From CAYMUR01 sp964393615 (GTDB lineage Bacteria; Planctomycetota; Planctomycetia; Pirellulales; Pirellulaceae), in contig CAYMUR010000023.1 of assembly GCA_964393615.1 (NCBI GenBank), forward strand, positions 1 through 60,228: a stretch of DNA of 60,228 bases. The letters are read 5' to 3'. The position numbers and the translations under genes were made by a program. Under the pieces are notes generated by a model, which was not told where the DNA came from, searched no databases, and was given only the letters and a program-made list of their open reading frames with translations. Each line of letters starts with the position of its first letter. The stretch's first letter is position 1. This document shows, piece after piece, positions 56,017 to 60,228 of the stretch.

Positions 56017-58326
56017 ATGAATTCCAAGCTGTGTCGATATTGGATACTCGGTTGGCTCTTGGCAAGCTGCCTGGTGAGTTCTGTTTATGCTGCTCCCAGT
56101 GTGACTCATTACTGGCCACTGGCCGTTAAGCCAGGCGGAACAACGGATGTGACGTGTTATGGTGCGGAACTTGCCGCCGTCCATTCCATCTGGACCAGTT
56201 TTCCGGTCCGGTTTCAGGTGTTACCGAATGCAGAAGGTGTGGATGCGAACAAACAGATGACGCTGCGCATTGTTCTGCCTCACGATACCTCGGTATCAGT
56301 GGGAGGATTACGGCTTGTCTCGCCTACCGGAGTCAGTCCCTTGCGGTTGCTTTTTGTCGATGACTTGCAAAGTATTCGTGATGCAGGAAACAACCATCAG
56401 GTCGAAACGCCACAGCAGGTGTCACTGCCCACAGCAGTTGACGGAAATTGTGACGCTCTGGTGTCTGATTTCTATCTCGTTAGCGCGACTGCTGGACAGG
56501 CGTTGTCAGTCGATGTTTTTGCGCAACGGATTGGTTCGCAGTTGGATCCCATTGTGAGATTATTGAAGCGCGATGGAGTTGAATTGGCACATGCTGACGA
56601 TTCACCGGGGATTGGTGCCGACTGTCGCTTGCGTTATGAGTTCACAGAAGACGGAGAATATCTGTTGGAGATACGTGATGTACGTCATCAAGGTGGTGAG
56701 CAGCATTTTTACCGATTGCGGCTAGGAGATTTTCCTTTGGTAACGGTAGCTTATCCGATGGGAGGGCGTAGTGGATCGGTCGCTTCCTTCCAAGTCAAAG
56801 GACAGACCGCAGCTGACTTATCTCCGATGCATTATCTGGTGCCAGAACAGTCGAATCGGTTTTTGTCGTTGGGACTTCGCCATAAAGAGGGGCAAGGCTC
56901 GGGTTTTGTAACGTTGTTGACGAGTGACTATTCCGATTTTCTTGAAACAGAAGAAAATGATACGCTGGAGGGGGAAACCAAAGTTACCTTACCGATTGTG
57001 CTGAACGGAATCTGTGAACAACCGGGTGATGAGGACTACTTTCGATTTGACGGTGTCAAAGGCGAGCGTTGGATGATACGCGCCGCCACGCGTGATTTGG
57101 GGTCTCCAGCAGATTTGTACATGGAAATTTTGCGAGCTGATGGGAATCGTTTGGCGAGTGTGGATGACGTTGGTAAAGACGAGGGCTTCATGGACTTTAC
57201 GGTTCCAGAAGATGGTGCTTACGCCTTGCGAGTCGAAGATTTACACGGCAATGGCAGTCCTTCGCACGCTTACCGAGTGGAAATCAAGCCATTTCATGAT
57301 TGGTTCAGTCTGTCGGTCGATGCGGAAACATTTACCGTACCACATGGAGGCACCATCTCGGTGAAAGTAACGTCACAGCGTCGCGGTTATGGAGGACCCA
57401 TTGAGTTATCTGTGGCAGGGGCAGGGGAGGGAATACAGTTGGCCGGGCAGACTATTGCCAAAGACAAAAATGAGACGCAACTGTTGGTCACATTCCCGAC
57501 TCGAATCGTACCTGGTTCGTTGGAAATGGTTCGAATAGTGGGTCGGGCCAAGATTGAAGAACAGGATTTCATGGCAAGCGCCGAGACACTGACGGCATTG
57601 CGTACGGCGATACCAGTGGCTCCCTACTTGCCTGCCGCGTTAGGTGGTTCCCTGGCAGTAGGTTTTGGTCCGGAATTTCCGGCATTTTTTGGAGTTTCGC
57701 TGGCCGACCCGAGTGCCTTTTATCCTACTGGTAAAGAAAGCAGTCAATTCAAGGTGCTGGTGAATCGTATTCAGGAAAAGTTTACAGCGGCTATTGAAGT
57801 AGGCATTCACGATCTACCCGAAGGCTTTGCGGCGAAAGTGGAACCAGTCGAAGAAGGAAAAGCTGAATATCTTGTAACGCTGACAGGTCCGGCCGATGCA
57901 GCCGAAGCGAACCATAAGTTCCGGATTACCGGGAAAGGCACCTATGAGAATCAGACGAAAGAAGTGACACTTGGCGACGTGTCTTTAGAAATCGTAAAAC
58001 CGCTTGTCGTTCGAATAACGGCACAGGGCAATATACCGCCAGGAGGTCAACAAAAGCTGCTCGTGAAGGTCTACCGATTCGAAGAAGAAAAGCATCCAGT
58101 CACCGTACGCTGGAAGGAAGGCCCCTCCTGGTTATTGACACCGGTCGAGGTGACTATTCCAGCCGACCAGGACCAAATCGAAGTCGTCTTGGCATCGGTA
58201 GGGGAAACGGCCGCCGGTACAGAAGGGAATTTAGTCGCATTGGCGACATCGCAAGTAGGGGGACAGCCCTTGAACGTGGAAAGTCCGGCTGTCGTGCTGC
58301 GGGTCGAAGCTCCTCCAGCAGAATAA
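56017..58326 (+). CDS. Secreted protein with two pre-peptidase C-terminal (PPC) domains
   Basis: A 769-residue exported protein (from ATG 56017, leader YWILGWLLASCLVSSVYAA). It has an Ig-like start (TDVTCYGAELAAVHSIWTS). Two PPC-type domains follow: LVSDFYLVSATAGQALSVDV with GEYLLEIRDVRHQGGEQHFY, and EDYFRFDGVKGERWMIRAAT with DGAYALRVEDLHGNGSPSHA. Further beta-domains run to the end. PPC domains bind ligands or assist secretion. Planctomycete paralogs often stand beside DUF1549/DUF1553 cytochrome genes, which are not in this window. No catalytic site is visible. The frame is open from GTG 55927, but the leader supports 56017. Confidence 0.78.
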   Translation: MNSKLCRYWILGWLLASCLVSSVYAAPSVTHYWPLAVKPGGTTDVTCYGAELAAVHSIWTSFPVRFQVLPNAEGVDANKQMTLRIVLPHDTSVSVGGLRLVSPTGVSPLRLLFVDDLQSIRDAGNNHQVETPQQVSLPTAVDGNCDALVSDFYLVSATAGQALSVDVFAQRIGSQLDPIVRLLKRDGVELAHADDSPGIGADCRLRYEFTEDGEYLLEIRDVRHQGGEQHFYRLRLGDFPLVTVAYPMGGRSGSVASFQVKGQTAADLSPMHYLVPEQSNRFLSLGLRHKEGQGSGFVTLLTSDYSDFLETEENDTLEGETKVTLPIVLNGICEQPGDEDYFRFDGVKGERWMIRAATRDLGSPADLYMEILRADGNRLASVDDVGKDEGFMDFTVPEDGAYALRVEDLHGNGSPSHAYRVEIKPFHDWFSLSVDAETFTVPHGGTISVKVTSQRRGYGGPIELSVAGAGEGIQLAGQTIAKDKNETQLLVTFPTRIVPGSLEMVRIVGRAKIEEQDFMASAETLTALRTAIPVAPYLPAALGGSLAVGFGPEFPAFFGVSLADPSAFYPTGKESSQFKVLVNRIQEKFTAAIEVGIHDLPEGFAAKVEPVEEGKAEYLVTLTGPADAAEANHKFRITGKGTYENQTKEVTLGDVSLEIVKPLVVRITAQGNIPPGGQQKLLVKVYRFEEEKHPVTVRWKEGPSWLLTPVEVTIPADQDQIEVVLASVGETAAGTEGNLVALATSQVGGQPLNVESPAVVLRVEAPPAE

Positions 58327-58540
58327 GGTGAATGTCTTGTCAGTATATGGCAGGTTATTTCAGTTTTGTTCTAGTTGTTTCTGATTTTCTCCCGGAAATA
58401 AACGTTTAGCGGTTTGTTTCAAGAACAAAGGGGAAATGGGATGTCGTGAAGGTGCCAGTAGACCTGTTTGTCATGAAAATCAGGTTGTGGTGCATAAGAT
58501 CAGATGGGGATTTGACGACCGTCAAATTGGGAAGAATAAA

Positions 58541-59983
58541 ATGGGAACTTATCGGTGTCGTTTGCTGTTGTTTTTCGTTTGCTTCTGCGTGGAAGGAGTG
58601 TTGGTTGAATTGGTCCGCGGCATTGAATGGAGTGGAGCAGTGGACCAAGACTGGAACAACGATGCGAATTGGACCGGTGGCAGCCAACCGCTGTCTTTCG
58701 ATCCGGTAACCGGAGACGATGCCGAAATTAATATTGGTAGCGGTGGGAATTTTCCGGTTGTCAATACTGCGGGAGAATTAGCCCGTGATATTGTTTTGGG
58801 GCAGGGGGATGAAGGTCAACTCGAAATCCAGGCTGGTGGCACCTTGTCGGCGCGATCTTTAATGATGGCGGATGGGGCTGGCACATTCGCTACGATCACG
58901 GTGTCGGGTGGATCCATCGATACTTCGAGTCGTGGAGACGTTGTCATAGGACAAACGGGGGATGCAGAACTTCTGATGTCAGGGGGAACCTTGTCTACCG
59001 AGAATCTGGCGGTAGCCCTTGACGACGGTAGCGGCTCTGTAGAGTTATCGGCCGGTTTGATTCAGACAGGCCAGGACTACCTGATCGCAATGGATCAATA
59101 TGCTTATGGAAGCGTGGACCAGAGCGGTGGGACGATTCGCATTGGTGGAGACCTGTTGATGACCGGTACTTCGTCAGATGCCTACGCGGTGTACTTTCTT
59201 GGGGGGGGCACCTTGGACCTGACCGGTGGTGACGTGCTTTTCAACTCGGGTGTTGCGGATTTTACGTTTTTTGGTGGCCGCTTGGAGGATGTTGTCGTGT
59301 TTGGCGCCACCTTGGATAATGATGGAGGCACTTTGGCACCTGGTGATAGTATTGGTCTGATGACTATTCAAGGTGACTACAATCAAAACGGTGGAATTTA
59401 TGAAGTAGAAGTTGATGGTGTGACCCAAGTTGCTGACCGCCTTGACGTGCAAGGAACAGCGGCATTGGGAGGGGAGCTTCAAATCGTTGCGTTGTCACAG
59501 TTTCCGACCAGCGGTGATTACTCAAAAACAATCCTCGATGCCTCTACCGAAGTGATGGGAACCTTTGTTGATGTACCCGATACCGTATCGACAACGAGCG
59601 GTGGGGGAACGGGGCACATAGGGCACGGAAATTTCCTGCAAGCATTTCATTACACATTGACTGCCGTTACCATCGATTTGTTTCAAGCATTGAGCGGTGA
59701 CTCGGATGGGGACAGGGACGTGGATATCACGGATTTCAATGGCTTGGCCGTCCATTTTGATCCGTTAGGAAACAATGCTTCCAGCAACGATTGGTTCTTT
59801 GGAGATTATGATATCGACGGTGATGTGGACATTACAGATTTTAATGCACTAGCGCTTCATTTTTCTCCGCTGGGATATGCATCAACAGGACCAAGCCATG
59901 TTCCGGAACCACAGAACTGGATGCTGCTGACATGGGGTGTCGCGGCGCTGGCGGTCTCATGGCGAGCTACAAGATGTCCGTAA
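58541..59983 (+). CDS. Autotransporter-type repeat protein with dockerin-like EF-hands and PEP-CTERM tail
   Basis: A 480-residue exported protein from ATG 58541 (leader RLLLFFVCFCVEGVLVELV). Residues about 15-300 are beta-strand repeats with GGTLSARSLMMADGAGT-type turns as in passenger-like beta-solenoids. Two calcium-binding loops lie near 386 and 422 (DSDGDRDVDITDFN and DYDIDGDVDITDFN), a dockerin-like pair. The end has VPEPQNWMLLTWGVAALAVS and a basic tail, the PEP-CTERM signal. It should be exported and anchored or sorted by exosortase. The gene is the last complete one in the window; bases 59984-60228 hold nothing recognised. Confidence 0.82.
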   Translation: MGTYRCRLLLFFVCFCVEGVLVELVRGIEWSGAVDQDWNNDANWTGGSQPLSFDPVTGDDAEINIGSGGNFPVVNTAGELARDIVLGQGDEGQLEIQAGGTLSARSLMMADGAGTFATITVSGGSIDTSSRGDVVIGQTGDAELLMSGGTLSTENLAVALDDGSGSVELSAGLIQTGQDYLIAMDQYAYGSVDQSGGTIRIGGDLLMTGTSSDAYAVYFLGGGTLDLTGGDVLFNSGVADFTFFGGRLEDVVVFGATLDNDGGTLAPGDSIGLMTIQGDYNQNGGIYEVEVDGVTQVADRLDVQGTAALGGELQIVALSQFPTSGDYSKTILDASTEVMGTFVDVPDTVSTTSGGGTGHIGHGNFLQAFHYTLTAVTIDLFQALSGDSDGDRDVDITDFNGLAVHFDPLGNNASSNDWFFGDYDIDGDVDITDFNALALHFSPLGYASTGPSHVPEPQNWMLLTWGVAALAVSWRATRCP

Positions 59984-60228
59984 GAGTCGGCCAGTGTTCC
60001 TGTGCGGGATACTTGATGTCAGGGGGGCGAAAGCGACCGATCCAAGCACCCACATGACAAGCCGCGGGTGTCATGTCGTTCTAGTGCTAGTCGTCCTAGT
60101 ACTATTTATCGGCGAAGCGAAAATTTGTCTTGCCTGGTAAGACGCGCCACTGAAATCGTTTATTTGTCTCTGCTCTTAGGGCGTTCGCCACTTCGTTTTT
60201 GGTCCGGTCGGTATCCCTTGCCGGGCGC

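Overview
The window looks like a piece of a planctomycete chromosome (Planctomycetota, probably a Pirellulales/Planctomycetales-type lineage). This is inferred from the protein types: VPEP/IPEP C-terminal sorting tails, a dockerin-like EF-hand repeat protein, a DUF1080 domain fused to a PQQ-type sugar dehydrogenase, a pre-peptidase C-terminal (PPC) domain protein, several Tat or Sec secreted sugar enzymes, a very large alpha-2-macroglobulin and an Arg-rich disordered protein. Gene density is moderate, intergenic gaps are long, and I recognise no rRNA, tRNA, CRISPR array, transposase or integrase.

Region 1 (1-5.4 kb) has an open minus-strand frame cut by the left edge, a PLP aminotransferase, a Tat-signal hypothetical protein, a PlsC-type acyltransferase split into two overlapping frames, a 16-bp minisatellite and a phytanoyl-CoA dioxygenase (PhyH) gene. 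Region 2 (5.1-8.3 kb) is the most unusual structure. A segment of about 1 kb covering the 5' part of the PhyH gene, the intergenic region and the first 47 codons of an NCS1-type permease occurs twice as direct repeats. The repeats flank about 1.5 kb of GC-richer DNA carrying a secreted alpha/beta hydrolase. Each copy keeps one intact gene and one broken gene. Region 3 (8.1-24.3 kb) is mostly carbohydrate related: permease, GH106-like rhamnosidase, GH10-like secreted hydrolase, an alpha/alpha-barrel protein, an AI-2E-type transporter, a PEP-CTERM protein, a rhamnonate-dehydratase-like enolase-superfamily enzyme, a Tat-exported xylose-isomerase-like protein and a parallel beta-helix protein. A possible 44-codon small gene lies at the end.

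Region 4 (24.7-32.1 kb) holds a BASS-family transporter and a 2044-residue thioester-containing alpha-2-macroglobulin with a strikingly Trp-rich insert. Region 5 (32.5-38.9 kb) is a run of co-oriented central-metabolism genes: methylisocitrate lyase, (methyl)citrate synthase, an HpcH/HpaI aldolase fused to two cupins, a D-2-hydroxyacid dehydrogenase and an aldo/keto reductase, with a clear intrinsic terminator after the dehydrogenase. Region 6 (39-46.9 kb) holds a secreted Gfo/Idh/MocA protein, a nitrilase-family amidohydrolase, an MFS transporter and an RraA-like protein. These are interleaved with remnants of at least two, probably three, decayed secreted proteins.

Region 7 (47-60.2 kb) has an orphan N6-adenine DNA methyltransferase, glutamine-dependent NAD synthetase, the Arg-rich disordered protein divergent from a Gfo/Idh/MocA dehydrogenase, the DUF1080-sugar dehydrogenase fusion, the PPC protein and a dockerin/PEP-CTERM repeat protein. 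Overall this is a polysaccharide- and sugar-acid-degrading accessory region mixed with a few housekeeping genes, with visible duplication and gene decay. All functions are assigned by reading motifs by eye; no database search was run.
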